Assembly: GCA_000431775.1 (NCBI GenBank)
Contig: FR888227.1
Span: forward strand, 63,854-127,853
Length of the DNA: 64,000 bases
Direction: 5' to 3'
Origin: Clostridium sp. CAG:413
GTDB lineage: Bacteria; Bacillota; Clostridia; Oscillospirales; Acutalibacteraceae
A model generated the notes under the pieces. That model saw nothing but the letters and a program-made list of their open reading frames with translations, ran no database searches and had not been told where the DNA came from. Below, piece after piece: positions 14,978 to 24,751 of this stretch (within the stretch, counting starts at the first letter, position 1; the number at the start of each line of letters is the position of its first letter). A program made the position numbers and the translations under genes.

Positions 14978-16810
14978 TTAACCTAAAAGTCCGTATTTTT
15001 CAAGCACTTTTGCAATTTTTTCTCCCTTGGGAATGACAGAAATGTCTTCTTTTGCTATTCCTTTTATCAAAAGAAGGGAAATCAGGTAGACAATAGCAGC
15101 CAGAGCGATGGCTATGAGCGCCGAGACCGTGCCCATATTGAGAATGCTCTTGGAGGTGTCGGCGGGGAAAATGCGGTTGAGCAGGCCGTTCGTCGCGTAT
15201 GCGGTCACGCCGCAAAGGGCGGCGCAGATAAAGGGCTTGAGGAATACCGACGACCAGCGCACATGTACCTTGGATATCCTGAGCAGCAACGCCATGTTGC
15301 AGGTGACGATTATGACGTAGAAGAGTATCGTGCCGACGACAGCGCCGTAGATATTGAGCTTGGGATTACCAACAAGGATGAAATTGCAAAGAATCTTACA
15401 GACAGAAGCAACAACGACGGATTTGACGGGGATATCCGCCCTGCCGATAGCCTGGAGCATATTGGTGGTCGGGGTAGATATGGCGATTATGCCTGTGGCA
15501 AAGCCGTAAGCCGCCATTATCGGGGCGATAACCGAGATAGCGTCTGAGCTGGAGCCTCTGCCGTAGAGGATAGTCAGAATGGGGGTCGCAAGCGACGCCA
15601 TACCGATGCCTGCGGGCAGCGCGATGAGCATACCGACTCTCAGGACTGTCTCAATGGTAGAGCGGGTAGCCTTTTTATTCTTAACGACCCATGCGGCGGC
15701 GAGGGCGGGCAATGCGCTCACGCCGAGCTGGATGGTTATGGTGGGCACGAGATTCTTGAAGTCAAGAGCCGAGCCGTAAGCGCCCCAGAAATATTTGACG
15801 ACCTCGCCGACATCGGAGAGGTCGAGCCTTGAGAGCCTGACCGCTTCGTTTATCGCATCGGAGTGCATCTGAATGACAGTGTTGAAATCCTTATCAAGCG
15901 CAGTTCTAAGCCTCGCCTGAATGGTGACGGTATCTATAAGATTGGTTATATTAAGTATAAGAGCGCTGATAACCATGGGGATGGCTATCTTTATCATTTC
16001 CTTTGCGATGACCTCGCCCTTGGGGGGCTTCGGCGAATTGACAAGCTGCACTCTCTCGAAGCCGTCGCCCTTTATCTTATGGCACACCATAAGGAAAAGC
16101 AGGCTGGCTATCGAGCCGACGGTAACGCCGAGCACCGCGCCCGCGGCAGCCCACGGGACTATCACGCTGTTTGCCTCGGTGAGGCTCGTGACCTGATTGC
16201 CGAATACGGTGGCGCTGACATTGCCCGAGGCAGCCATACCCTTGGCGTACTGGCTCGCGCCGACGGACATAACGGTCTTGGCAAGCAGCAGGCCGATCAC
16301 GAGCTTGCCCAGAGCCTCAATGACCTGGGATATCGCGGTGGGGGTCATATTCCTGAGGCCCTCATAGTAGCCTCTGTAAGCCGACATATAGCAGCAGAAA
16401 AGCACCGACGGGGCAACGCAGAGGATAGCGGGGATGCTCTTGAGACCCGCTACAAAATAGGCGTAGGGGTAGGCGACGATGAAGATTATCAGCGTGCCGA
16501 CCGTGCCGACGATGAGGAAGATTCGCTTTGATACGTTGAAAACCGCTCGCGCGTCACGGTATTTGCTCAGCGCCACATTCTCCGCGACCATTCGGGAGAC
16601 TGCGACGGGCAGACCCGCCATTGAGATTGCGAATATCGGGGTATATATCTCGTATGCCGACTGGAAATAACCTCTGCCGACCGTGCCGAGCATATCCGTC
16701 AGCGGCATTTTAAACAATGCGCCGATGACCTTGACGGAGACGACGGCGACCATGAGTATCACCGCTCCGTTAAGGACCGACTGCTTTTTCTGGGAAGCCA
16801 ATAGGCTCAC
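14978..16810 (-). CDS. SpoVB/YabM-like polysaccharide flippase (MOP superfamily)
   Basis: A 610-residue polytopic membrane protein with about 14 helices. The N-terminus (VLNGAVILMVAVVSVKVIGALFK) and the AYEIYTPIFAISMAGLPVAVSRMVAE block are typical of the MOP flippases of the SpoVB/MurJ/YabM type, which move lipid-linked sugar precursors across the membrane. The gene order next to mazG matches Bacillus yabM. It is larger than yabM because of an insert of about 60 polar residues near 315-375. It could serve cortex, peptidoglycan or exopolysaccharide synthesis. Confidence 0.88.
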   Translation of the reverse strand: MSLLASQKKQSVLNGAVILMVAVVSVKVIGALFKMPLTDMLGTVGRGYFQSAYEIYTPIFAISMAGLPVAVSRMVAENVALSKYRDARAVFNVSKRIFLIVGTVGTLIIFIVAYPYAYFVAGLKSIPAILCVAPSVLFCCYMSAYRGYYEGLRNMTPTAISQVIEALGKLVIGLLLAKTVMSVGASQYAKGMAASGNVSATVFGNQVTSLTEANSVIVPWAAAGAVLGVTVGSIASLLFLMVCHKIKGDGFERVQLVNSPKPPKGEVIAKEMIKIAIPMVISALILNITNLIDTVTIQARLRTALDKDFNTVIQMHSDAINEAVRLSRLDLSDVGEVVKYFWGAYGSALDFKNLVPTITIQLGVSALPALAAAWVVKNKKATRSTIETVLRVGMLIALPAGIGMASLATPILTILYGRGSSSDAISVIAPIMAAYGFATGIIAISTPTTNMLQAIGRADIPVKSVVVASVCKILCNFILVGNPKLNIYGAVVGTILFYVIIVTCNMALLLRISKVHVRWSSVFLKPFICAALCGVTAYATNGLLNRIFPADTSKSILNMGTVSALIAIALAAIVYLISLLLIKGIAKEDISVIPKGEKIAKVLEKYGLLG

Positions 16811-16816
16811 TCTCCT

Positions 16817-17734
16817 TCATCCTGTAAATTCCCGCAGGAGCGAATCCGACGGGAGCAAAGAAGTATCTATATTCTTAAACAGCTTCAGCTTATTGATAAG
16901 CAATGCCGCTTTCTCACGAAATTCGGGCGCCTGCGCCGCCGAGAAAAGCTCGCAGGCTGTCTGAGCCATAAGACACGGCTCACAGGGGTGAAAGGAATCT
17001 ATCCTCACATCCGCCAGCTCCTCAAACGGGAAGAGGAATCTGTCCTCCCCTCTTTTGACGCCGCTCCATATGCCGAAGGTGCGCTCGACGGGCATTGAGC
17101 GGAAGAGATGATCTCTCACCGTGCGGCGGATAAACCGCAGCTCACGCTTCGAGAGCAGCACACTGCCGTCATCCTCATAGACCCTTGACGACACGCTGAC
17201 ATATATCTTATATAAGCTGTCCCCGGGCAGCTCGTCTGTAATTATCGGATTGAGCGCGTGCAGCCCCTCGATAACGATTATGTCGTTATCGTCAAGGGCT
17301 ATATGCTTCGCACCGTCGCGCTTGACCCCGCTTGCGAAATCAAACACGGGCAGATCGCTCTCGCTCTGAGTCGCCAGCTCGCCGAGGCAGCGCCGCAGCA
17401 GCGGGATATCCAGCGCCTCGACGCTCTCATAATCCGGCTCGCCCTTGTCATTGAGCGGGTACGGCTCGTCATGGGAGCGATAGAAATCATCGAGCGAGAC
17501 GGAATACGCCCTGCCGCCCATACGTTCTATTTGAGCCGATATGAGCGAGGCTGTGGTGGTCTTGCCCGAGGACGACGGCCCCGCAAGCATAACTATCTTT
17601 TTGTCTATGTCATTAAAAACAATCTCCGCCGCCTCTTTCACACGGCTGCGGTAACGCTCCGCGCAGGAATCAACGAACTCCTGCGGCGCAAGCGCCATAT
17701 TGTTGATATCGGAATAGGTCCACTTTGAATTCAT
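16817..17734 (-). CDS. uridine-kinase-like nucleoside kinase
   Basis: A 305-residue P-loop kinase of the uridine kinase/phosphoribulokinase group. Walker A is AGPSSSGKTT (about 52-61), the SVSLDDFYR segment (about 80) carries the catalytic Asp, and DIIVIEGLHALNP (about 157) is the Walker B-like block. The N-terminal 40 residues are a short helical extension, unlike the longer TGS/ThrRS-like extension found in some Clostridial homologues. It phosphorylates a nucleoside, probably uridine or cytidine. It is in tight order between hemZ and the flippase gene. Confidence 0.82.
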   Translation of the reverse strand: MNSKWTYSDINNMALAPQEFVDSCAERYRSRVKEAAEIVFNDIDKKIVMLAGPSSSGKTTTASLISAQIERMGGRAYSVSLDDFYRSHDEPYPLNDKGEPDYESVEALDIPLLRRCLGELATQSESDLPVFDFASGVKRDGAKHIALDDNDIIVIEGLHALNPIITDELPGDSLYKIYVSVSSRVYEDDGSVLLSKRELRFIRRTVRDHLFRSMPVERTFGIWSGVKRGEDRFLFPFEELADVRIDSFHPCEPCLMAQTACELFSAAQAPEFREKAALLINKLKLFKNIDTSLLPSDSLLREFTG

Positions 17735-17756
17735 GCTTTCATCACCCTCATAAAAC

Positions 17757-19226
17757 TTAGTATGACAGATAAAAGCTCTTTATTCCGTTTTTTCGCTCCG
17801 TTATTTTATCGAAGCCCGATATATATTCATAAGGATATTTATAATTAAATATACGCTCGACCTTGGTGCCGCCCGGCTCGCAGAGCTTGGTAACTCCGCC
17901 CGCCCCCGCGGCAAGCACGGTGTGGCACTCCTCCATCATAAAGACATTGTAAAGCCCCTCTGTACCGCTCCTGCACCAGCCGACATTCTCAAGATTGCCG
18001 ACGCACTTGCTCTGTCTATACATATAATAGGGGGAATATCCGCTGCAGTCAAGCTGTTTCCGGGCATATTCGAGCATTTTTTTTGCTTCGTTACCGTCCG
18101 AAACTCCCGCGCCGGAGGCATTAAGCTCCGACGAGCGCTTGAGAGCAAGGGTATGCACCGTGATATTCTCGGGCGAGAGCGCCACGGCGGTGTCGACGCT
18201 CGCGGTGAAATCCTCATAGCTTTCGCCGGGCAGACCCGCTATCAAATCCATATTCACGCAGTCGAAATCGTAGGATTTGGCGAGATGATACGCCTTCACC
18301 GCCTGCTCGACGGTGTGATTTCTACCGATAAGCTCCAGTGTTTTTTGGTTGAAGGTCTGCGGGTTAATGCTTATCCTGCCGACGTTATGTATTCTAAGCG
18401 CCCTGAGCTTCTCGGGGGTGACGGTGTCGGGCCGCCCTATCTCGACGGTGTATTCCCTGAGCGTTGAGAGGTCGAAGCTGCTCTCGACCGAACAAAGCAA
18501 ACGGTCAAGCTGCGGCGCTTCGAGCACACCTGGGGTGCCTCCACCGAAATAAACGCTCTCGAGCCTCAAGCCAAGCTCGCGCGCGATGCCGCCGAGCTCA
18601 CCCAGCTCGTCGGAGAGCTTCTCGAGATACTCCGGCAGCAACTTGCGGGCATTTGAATTGGTTATCGAGTGCGACACAAAGGAGCAATAGCTGCACCTTG
18701 TGGGGCAAAACGGGATCGAGACATAGAGGCTGAAGGAATTCGGCCTTGATGAGGCGACTATCTGCTCCTCCGCCTTCGCCACCGTGGCGGCAAGGCGAGC
18801 CTTCTCGGGGCTGACGAGCAGCCCTTTGGTGAAATAATCCATAGCACCCTGCTCGCCGAGCTGAGCGGTCAGGCGCAGCATGAGCTTTGAGGGGCGGACT
18901 CCCGTGAGCACTCCCCACGGCGGCGTATAGCCCGTCTCGGCGGACAGCAGCTCAAACATGAGCTGAGCTATACGCAGCTCGCATTTGTCACGCAGCTCAT
19001 CCTCGGGCGCCGTGACTTTGTCGCCCGCCGAGCGCACACTGCCGTTTATCGAGGTTATCACCTCGACCCTCGCTCCCCCGTCCTCGGGGAAAAGGCGCGT
19101 CTCAACGGTCAGAGGGTCGTCGCCGCTGCCGTCGTATTTTATTTCTATCTTCTCATTCGGGTAATAGACCCTGCAGAGATTCTCGCATTCATAATGAAAA
19201 TCGTGACCGAAGATCCTGAGTATCAA
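17757..19226 (-). CDS. hemZ: radical SAM coproporphyrinogen III oxidase-like protein HemZ
   Basis: A 489-residue radical SAM enzyme. The cluster motif is CPTRCSYCSF (about 175), with FGGGTPGVLE and NMDLIAGLPGESYEDF following, as in oxygen-independent coproporphyrinogen dehydrogenases. The N-terminal 160 residues are the HemZ-type extension. It begins with a TTG codon at 19226 overlapping the stop of the MBL gene (TTGA), with AAGGAT upstream, so the two are coupled; no ATG fits. No other heme gene is nearby, so a different tetrapyrrole-like role is possible. Confidence 0.88.
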   Translation of the reverse strand: MILRIFGHDFHYECENLCRVYYPNEKIEIKYDGSGDDPLTVETRLFPEDGGARVEVITSINGSVRSAGDKVTAPEDELRDKCELRIAQLMFELLSAETGYTPPWGVLTGVRPSKLMLRLTAQLGEQGAMDYFTKGLLVSPEKARLAATVAKAEEQIVASSRPNSFSLYVSIPFCPTRCSYCSFVSHSITNSNARKLLPEYLEKLSDELGELGGIARELGLRLESVYFGGGTPGVLEAPQLDRLLCSVESSFDLSTLREYTVEIGRPDTVTPEKLRALRIHNVGRISINPQTFNQKTLELIGRNHTVEQAVKAYHLAKSYDFDCVNMDLIAGLPGESYEDFTASVDTAVALSPENITVHTLALKRSSELNASGAGVSDGNEAKKMLEYARKQLDCSGYSPYYMYRQSKCVGNLENVGWCRSGTEGLYNVFMMEECHTVLAAGAGGVTKLCEPGGTKVERIFNYKYPYEYISGFDKITERKNGIKSFYLSY

Positions 19227-19870
19227 TTCTTATTCATCCTTCGTATCCAGTGATTGCTGACCCTTTCGGAGTCAAGCGTGGTCTCACGGTTATGACCGGG
19301 ATAGACCCTGTAATCGCCGTCAAGGGCGATGATTCGGCGTATTGAGGACTGCATATCCTCCGCACTGCCGCCGAGCAGATCCGTCCTGCCGACCGTCCTG
19401 CAAAACAGCGTGTCGCCGCTGAACATTACACGGTCGTTCACAAAGAGGTAGCAGACGCTGCCGGGCGTGTGACCGGGGGTGTGCATCACTCTGATGACGG
19501 TATCGCCGAGCCTCAGCTCATCGCCGTCCTTCAGCAGCACATCGGCATGGACGGGCTGCTGCGCCATGGGCATTGCGCCCCTTGCAAGGCTGCGCTCGTC
19601 ATTATAAAGGCATTCGGCGTCCTTCTCGTGGATGCAGACCTCGGCGCCCGTCGCCTCCTTGAGGCCGTAAACGCCCATGATATGGTCAAAATGCCCGTGG
19701 GTGAGCAGAATATATTTGACCTTGATGCCCTCGTGCTCTTTAAGAGCGGCGGGCAGGCACTCGGCATAGAAGCCCGGGTCGATGACCGCGGCTTCGCCGC
19801 TCAGCTCGTCGATAACAAGGTAGCAATTCGCAAAAATCTCATGCTCCAGCTTTATCTTTTCTATCTTCAT
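19223..19870 (-). CDS. MBL-fold hydrolase (glyoxalase II-like)
   Basis: A 215-residue metallo-beta-lactamase fold enzyme. The two-metal site is THGHFDH (about 56), with HTPGHTPGSVCYLF, FSGDTLF and VYPGHNRETT supplying further ligands. It is the short type lacking the glyoxalase II substrate domain, often of unknown thioester or hydroxyacyl substrate. It lies three bases after dtd and overlaps hemZ. This dtd-MBL-hemZ order recurs in Clostridia. Confidence 0.88.
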   Translation of the reverse strand: MKIEKIKLEHEIFANCYLVIDELSGEAAVIDPGFYAECLPAALKEHEGIKVKYILLTHGHFDHIMGVYGLKEATGAEVCIHEKDAECLYNDERSLARGAMPMAQQPVHADVLLKDGDELRLGDTVIRVMHTPGHTPGSVCYLFVNDRVMFSGDTLFCRTVGRTDLLGGSAEDMQSSIRRIIALDGDYRVYPGHNRETTLDSERVSNHWIRRMNKN

Positions 19871-19873
19871 GCG

Positions 19874-20335
19874 TTATCCTCTTTTCTCCCATATATCGGT
19901 ATCCATGACTATCGTAACGGGGCCGTCATTATCAATGGAGACAAGCATATCGGCCGCAAAAACCCCTGTCTCCACCTTTTTGACCCCCGCTTCTCTCAGA
20001 TGCTCGCAGAATGCGAGATAGAGCCTGTCCGCCTCCTCGGGCGGGGCGGAGTCGGTAAACGACGGGCGGTTGCCCTTCTTGATATCGGCGCAAAGTGTGA
20101 ACTGCGAGATGACGAGTATCTCGCCCCCGATATCGAGGACGCTTTTATTCATCTTGCCGTTCTCATCCTCAAACACGCGCAGCTTCGATATCTTAGCCGC
20201 AAGGAGCTGCGCCTCGGCGTCGGTATCGCCCTGCATAACGCCAATCAGCACGTTGAATCCCTGACCTGCGCTGCCTTTAAGCTCGCCGCCGACGGTAACG
20301 CTCGTGCGCTTAACTCTCTGAACTACCGCTCTCAT
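19874..20335 (-). CDS. dtd: D-aminoacyl-tRNA deacylase
   Basis: A 153-residue enzyme that removes D-amino acids (and glycine) mischarged on tRNA. The signature motifs SQFTL (about 77) and the chirality-checking GPVT (about 137) are both present; MRAVVQRVKRTSVTV is the typical N-terminus. It is a cytosolic homodimer. It is 18 bases after relA, in the recJ-relA-dtd order usual for Firmicutes. Confidence 0.97.
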   Translation of the reverse strand: MRAVVQRVKRTSVTVGGELKGSAGQGFNVLIGVMQGDTDAEAQLLAAKISKLRVFEDENGKMNKSVLDIGGEILVISQFTLCADIKKGNRPSFTDSAPPEEADRLYLAFCEHLREAGVKKVETGVFAADMLVSIDNDGPVTIVMDTDIWEKRG

Positions 20336-20353
20336 CGCTTTTACCTCCGTTTA

Positions 20354-22564
20354 TCAGACACCCGTTCTCTCAACGCTGAGCACGCCAGAGATCTTGGAGA
20401 GCTTCGCCGTCAGAGAATTCAGATGCTCAACGCCGTTGACCGAGACGGTCAGCATTATCGAAGTCCTGCCGTCCTTGGTGTTGCGGGTGCTGATATCGTT
20501 AATCATAATGTGCATATTCGCAAGCAGGCTCGACACATCGGCGAACAAGCCTATGCGGTTAAGGCAGGATATCTGTAGGGTACACTTGAAATCCTCCCTG
20601 ATATTGGTATCCCAATAAGCGACGACCCATCTGTCCGGCTCGCCCGCCTTGGAGATATCCGCGGGCACATTCGGGCAGTTCCTTGTGTGGATCGACACGC
20701 CGTGACCCCTCGTGATGAAGCCGATTATATTATCGCCCGGCAGAGGGTTGCAGCAGCGGGAGAATTTGATAAGGCAGTTATCTATCCCCTCGACCACGAC
20801 GCCCTCGGTGCTCTTGGTGCGTTTCTTGAATGGCGCTATGTTGATGACAGGCTCCTCAGCCTTTGTCATCTTGACATAGTCCTCTTTTATCTTAGGCATC
20901 ATGTGCATGAGCGAAATGCCGCCGTAACCTATCGCGGCGTAGAAATCCTCGATGCTCTTGCAATGCTGCCTTTCGGCTATCTTCTTAATGAATTCGGTAT
21001 ACTCAGGCTCGGCAAGGCGGATGAAATTGCGCTTGAATTCCTTCTCGACCTCGGCTTTACCCTCTGCGATATTCTCATCCCTGCGCTCTTTTTTATACCA
21101 CTGCCTTATCTTCGCCCTCGCCTGACTGGTCTTGACAATATTGAGCCAATCCCTGCTGGGGCCTTTACCCGGCTGAGACGATGTAAGCACCTCGACTATC
21201 TCGCCCGTTTTGACCTGATAATCGAGCGGCACTATCCTGCCGTCCACCTTCGCGCCTATCATCTTGTTGCCGACGGCGGAGTGAATGGCATATGCAAAGT
21301 CGATGACCGTCGCGCCCATGGGCAGGTTGAACACGTCGCCTTTTGGCGTGAACACAAATACTTCCTCGGGCACAAGGTCGCTCTTGATGGTCGAGACAAG
21401 ATCCTCGACATCCTCGCTGTCGCTCTGATTCTCAAGCAGCTGCCTTATCCACGCAAGGCGCTCCTCGAATTTGACCGTGCCGTTGATGCCGAGCTTATAT
21501 TTCCAGTGCGCCGCGATACCGTATTCCGCCGTGTGGTGCATCTCCCAAGTCCTTATCTGCACCTCAAAGGGGATGCCCTCCTTGCCAAGGACTGTGGTGT
21601 GGAGCGACTGATACATATTCGGCTTCGGGGTGGATATATAATCCTTGAATCTGCCCGGAATGGGCTTAAACATATCGTGGATAACTCCGAGGCAGTTATA
21701 GCAGTCGATAACGGAATCGACTATTATCCTGACGGCATAAATATCGTAAATCTCATCAAAATTCTTATTTTGCATATACATCTTTCTGTATATGCCGTGG
21801 ACGGATTTAATCCTTCCGCTGACCTGAGCGCCGGAGACAACGGTCTTGATGCGCTCCTCTATCCTCGCCTTGATATCGGCGAGAAATTCGTTCCTCGACT
21901 TACTCTGCTGCTCGAGCGCCTTGCCTATATCGTTGTAGGCGACGGGGTCAAGGTAGCTTATCGAGAGATCCTCCAGCTCCTCCTTGATGGGTCTGATACC
22001 GAGTCGGTGAGCTATCGGGGCATAAATTTCGATAGTCTCGAGCGCTATATCGCGCCTGCGCTGCTCGGGCTTATACATGAGGGTACGCATATTGTGGAGC
22101 CTGTCGGCGAGCTTGATGATGATGACCCTGATATCGCGCGACATGGCTATGAGCATCTTGCGGATATTCTCCGCCTGCTGCTCCTCCTTGGTCTGGAGCG
22201 GCACCCTGCCTATCTTGGTAACGCCGTCGACAAGCTCGGCGACCGTATCGCCGAATTCCTTCTTTATCTCGTCGTTGGTAAGATCCGTATCCTCGACCGT
22301 GTCGTGCAGCATAGCCGCGATTATCGAAGCGTCGTCCATGCCGAGGCGCGCGAGTATAAGTGCAACGCTCAGCGGGTGCATTATATAAGGCTCGCCGGAG
22401 AGCCGCTTCTGCCCCTCATGGACTTTGGCGGCCAATTCGTAAGCCTTTTTGACGTTTGCTATCTCCTCCTCGGTGTAGCTCTTGCCGATTATCTCGGTCA
22501 GCTTCGCCAAGCCCTCCTCCGGCGTGGAGAAAACATCCGCTTTTTCTTTACTGTAGTCTTTCAT
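20354..22564 (-). CDS. relA: bifunctional (p)ppGpp synthetase/hydrolase RelA/SpoT
   Basis: A 736-residue long RSH enzyme. The hydrolase HD domain (about 50-200) keeps the AMLHDTVED site. The synthetase domain (about 235-350) contains PKPNMYQSLHTTV. A TGS domain follows (about 385-450, VFTPKGDVFNLPMGAT), then a zinc-finger/helical region and an ACT domain at the C-terminus (LQISCLNRIGLFADVSSLL). It makes and removes the stringent alarmone according to ribosome state. Domain order and length are normal, so it is probably bifunctional. Confidence 0.97.
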   Translation of the reverse strand: MKDYSKEKADVFSTPEEGLAKLTEIIGKSYTEEEIANVKKAYELAAKVHEGQKRLSGEPYIMHPLSVALILARLGMDDASIIAAMLHDTVEDTDLTNDEIKKEFGDTVAELVDGVTKIGRVPLQTKEEQQAENIRKMLIAMSRDIRVIIIKLADRLHNMRTLMYKPEQRRRDIALETIEIYAPIAHRLGIRPIKEELEDLSISYLDPVAYNDIGKALEQQSKSRNEFLADIKARIEERIKTVVSGAQVSGRIKSVHGIYRKMYMQNKNFDEIYDIYAVRIIVDSVIDCYNCLGVIHDMFKPIPGRFKDYISTPKPNMYQSLHTTVLGKEGIPFEVQIRTWEMHHTAEYGIAAHWKYKLGINGTVKFEERLAWIRQLLENQSDSEDVEDLVSTIKSDLVPEEVFVFTPKGDVFNLPMGATVIDFAYAIHSAVGNKMIGAKVDGRIVPLDYQVKTGEIVEVLTSSQPGKGPSRDWLNIVKTSQARAKIRQWYKKERRDENIAEGKAEVEKEFKRNFIRLAEPEYTEFIKKIAERQHCKSIEDFYAAIGYGGISLMHMMPKIKEDYVKMTKAEEPVINIAPFKKRTKSTEGVVVEGIDNCLIKFSRCCNPLPGDNIIGFITRGHGVSIHTRNCPNVPADISKAGEPDRWVVAYWDTNIREDFKCTLQISCLNRIGLFADVSSLLANMHIMINDISTRNTKDGRTSIMLTVSVNGVEHLNSLTAKLSKISGVLSVERTGV

Positions 22565-22576
22565 ATTGCCTCCGTG

Positions 22577-24613
22577 TCAAATAAAGCTCCTTATCCGCCT
22601 AAGGATCGCGGAATCCTCGAGATTGACCTTTTGCGAGACCTGCGGAACGCTTACGGTATTGTATTCGTCCGCCGTCAGCACGCCCATCTCGAGCATGATA
22701 TCGACCGTCGCCGATATCGCGGCGAGCCTCTCGCCGTCGTCGCCCAGCCGAGAGCACAGCGCCTCGCAATATTTATCTCTGAGCGGCTTTGCTTTTATAC
22801 TCCTGAACACCTCGACCTCAAGCGCGCGGTCGGGCAGCAGGCGCTTTGCCTCCTCGCTGCCGATATGTTCGCCTCTTGAGAACCGCTCAAAGAGCGATAT
22901 TGCCGAGAGCACTTTATCTTCATCCGTCGCCGAGGGTCTGATACCCCTGACAATGACGGAAACTCTTGTTTCTCCGTTATAAACATTCCTGTCGAGGTTG
23001 ACCGCCAGATCGACGGTGTCGCCCTTGTCGAACGGGAAGCGTTTATCCTGCATTCCGAAATATACGACCCCCGTACGGGCGCCGTTCTTTGAGACGCTCA
23101 TTCTGATATGCTTGCCGTCGGAGACGGAAGCTATATCGTCTATCCTGACGTCGAAAAGCCCGAAGCACGGCTGCGGGTTGCCCGCGCCGAACGGCTCAAG
23201 CAGGCTCAGCGACGAAAGCATATCAAGGCTTATGGAAGCCGGCTGAATTCGGCAGTCGATGCGCTGCACTGCAAACGGCATCTCTTTGTCGGCGGCGTAT
23301 TCGTTGATGCGCCGTCTGAATTCGTCTATATTCTCCGAGCGAAGCCCCACGCCCGCCGCGAGGGTATGCCCGCCGAAATGCTCAAGGCAGTCCGAGACGC
23401 TCTCTATCGCGTCGTAGATCGAGAAGCCCTCTATGCTGCGGCACGAGCCCTTGGCGTTCTCGCCGTCCCGCGAGATAACGACCGAAGGTCTGCCGTAGCG
23501 CTCGGTTATCCTCGCCGCAACTATGCCGACAACGCCCTGATGCCAGCCCTCGCCGTCAACGACGATTATCTTGCCGTCCCTTACGGCGGGGTTGCTCTCG
23601 ATAGCTGCGGCGGCCTGGGCGAATATCTCCGTCTCTGTCCTCTGGCGCTGAATATTGAGCTGATTTATCTCCTCGGCAAGCAGCTGCGCCGAATCATCAT
23701 CGTCGCAAAGGAGCAGGTCGAGCGCCTTGTGCGCCGTGCCCATCCTGCCGGCGGCGTTTATCCTCGGGCATATTGTAAAAGCGGCTGAGGAAGCGGTAAA
23801 GGGCTTGTCTGCGCAGCCCGCAGCCTCCGCAAGGGCGGATATGCCGGGTCTCGGCTCCTCATTCATCATCCTTAGCCCGCGGCGCACCATTATGCGGTTC
23901 TCGCCCGTGAGGGTCACGACATCGCCGATAGTGCCGAGAGCAACAAGATCGCCGTACTCCGCAAGCAGCATATCCTCCTCCGCACCCTCAAGGGCGCAAA
24001 CGAGCTTGAACGCCACGCCGACGCCCGCCATTTCTTTGAAGCCGCTCGGGCAGTCGGGGCGGTGAGGATCAACGACGGCATCAGCCTCGGGCAGCTCATC
24101 GCCGACCTTGTGGTGGTCGGTAATGACGAGCGAAACGCCGAGCTCCTTGGCTCTGGCGGCCTCCTTAACGGCAGAAACGCCGTTATCGACCGTCACTATC
24201 AGCTTGACTCCGCTCTCGGCAAGCTGCTCGACGGCGGCGATATTCAGCCCGTAGCCCTCGGTGAGCCTGTCGGGCACATATCTTATCACATTCGCTCCCC
24301 TCGCCTCGAGATATGAGTAGAGCAGAGCGGTTGCGGTAACGCCGTCCGCGTCGTAATCGCCGAAAACGCAGATAAGCTCAAAATCGTCTATCGCCCGATT
24401 TATCCTCTCGGCGGCAAGATCCATATCCTTTATCGAAAACGGGTCGAGCGACAAGGGGGCGTCGGGGTCAAAGAATTCATCTATCGAATTTATATCGTCA
24501 AAGCCTCTGGAGGTAACGAGAAGGGCGGCAAGGGGGTCTATGCTAAGCTCCTGTGCCGTTGAAGCGGCGAGATCCTTGTTGGTTTTCGCCACCACCCACT
24601 TCTTTCTTCTCAT
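22577..24613 (-). CDS. recJ: single-stranded-DNA-specific exonuclease RecJ
   Basis: A 678-residue DHH-family 5'-3' exonuclease. Visible motifs are FGDYDADGVTATALL (about 90), VTVDNGVS, VITDHHKVGDELP (about 155) and, later, INAAGRMG. The DHHA1 domain (GWHQGVVGIVAAR) and the OB region follow. It acts in RecF-pathway recombination and base-excision or mismatch repair. I take the ATG at 24613; a TTG two codons upstream is an alternative. A consensus-like promoter lies immediately upstream and probably drives the following run of genes. Confidence 0.95.
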   Translation of the reverse strand: MRRKKWVVAKTNKDLAASTAQELSIDPLAALLVTSRGFDDINSIDEFFDPDAPLSLDPFSIKDMDLAAERINRAIDDFELICVFGDYDADGVTATALLYSYLEARGANVIRYVPDRLTEGYGLNIAAVEQLAESGVKLIVTVDNGVSAVKEAARAKELGVSLVITDHHKVGDELPEADAVVDPHRPDCPSGFKEMAGVGVAFKLVCALEGAEEDMLLAEYGDLVALGTIGDVVTLTGENRIMVRRGLRMMNEEPRPGISALAEAAGCADKPFTASSAAFTICPRINAAGRMGTAHKALDLLLCDDDDSAQLLAEEINQLNIQRQRTETEIFAQAAAAIESNPAVRDGKIIVVDGEGWHQGVVGIVAARITERYGRPSVVISRDGENAKGSCRSIEGFSIYDAIESVSDCLEHFGGHTLAAGVGLRSENIDEFRRRINEYAADKEMPFAVQRIDCRIQPASISLDMLSSLSLLEPFGAGNPQPCFGLFDVRIDDIASVSDGKHIRMSVSKNGARTGVVYFGMQDKRFPFDKGDTVDLAVNLDRNVYNGETRVSVIVRGIRPSATDEDKVLSAISLFERFSRGEHIGSEEAKRLLPDRALEVEVFRSIKAKPLRDKYCEALCSRLGDDGERLAAISATVDIMLEMGVLTADEYNTVSVPQVSQKVNLEDSAILRRIRSFI

Positions 24614-24639
24614 CAGCAATCATTCCTTTCAACTGAAAG

Positions 24640-24668
24640 ATTATAGCACTATTTATTTGATTTTTCAA
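24640..24668 (-). promoter_or_regulatory. sigma-A promoter of the recJ-relA run
   Basis: TTGAAA (24668-24663), a 17-base spacer, and TATAAT (24645-24640) on the minus strand, about 27 bases before the recJ ATG. Confidence 0.8.
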
Positions 24669-24751
24669 GAATTTTATATATTTTAACCCTATTATTGCAT
24701 ATTTGCTGCGGTACGCGGTGCAAAATACGGTTATGAAAGGAGGGCGGCGCT

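Noticed and set aside
20687-22879. 730-residue plus-strand frame opposite relA and recJ
   Set aside because: It is the antisense shadow of two clear genes, with no recognisable domain or ribosome-binding site.
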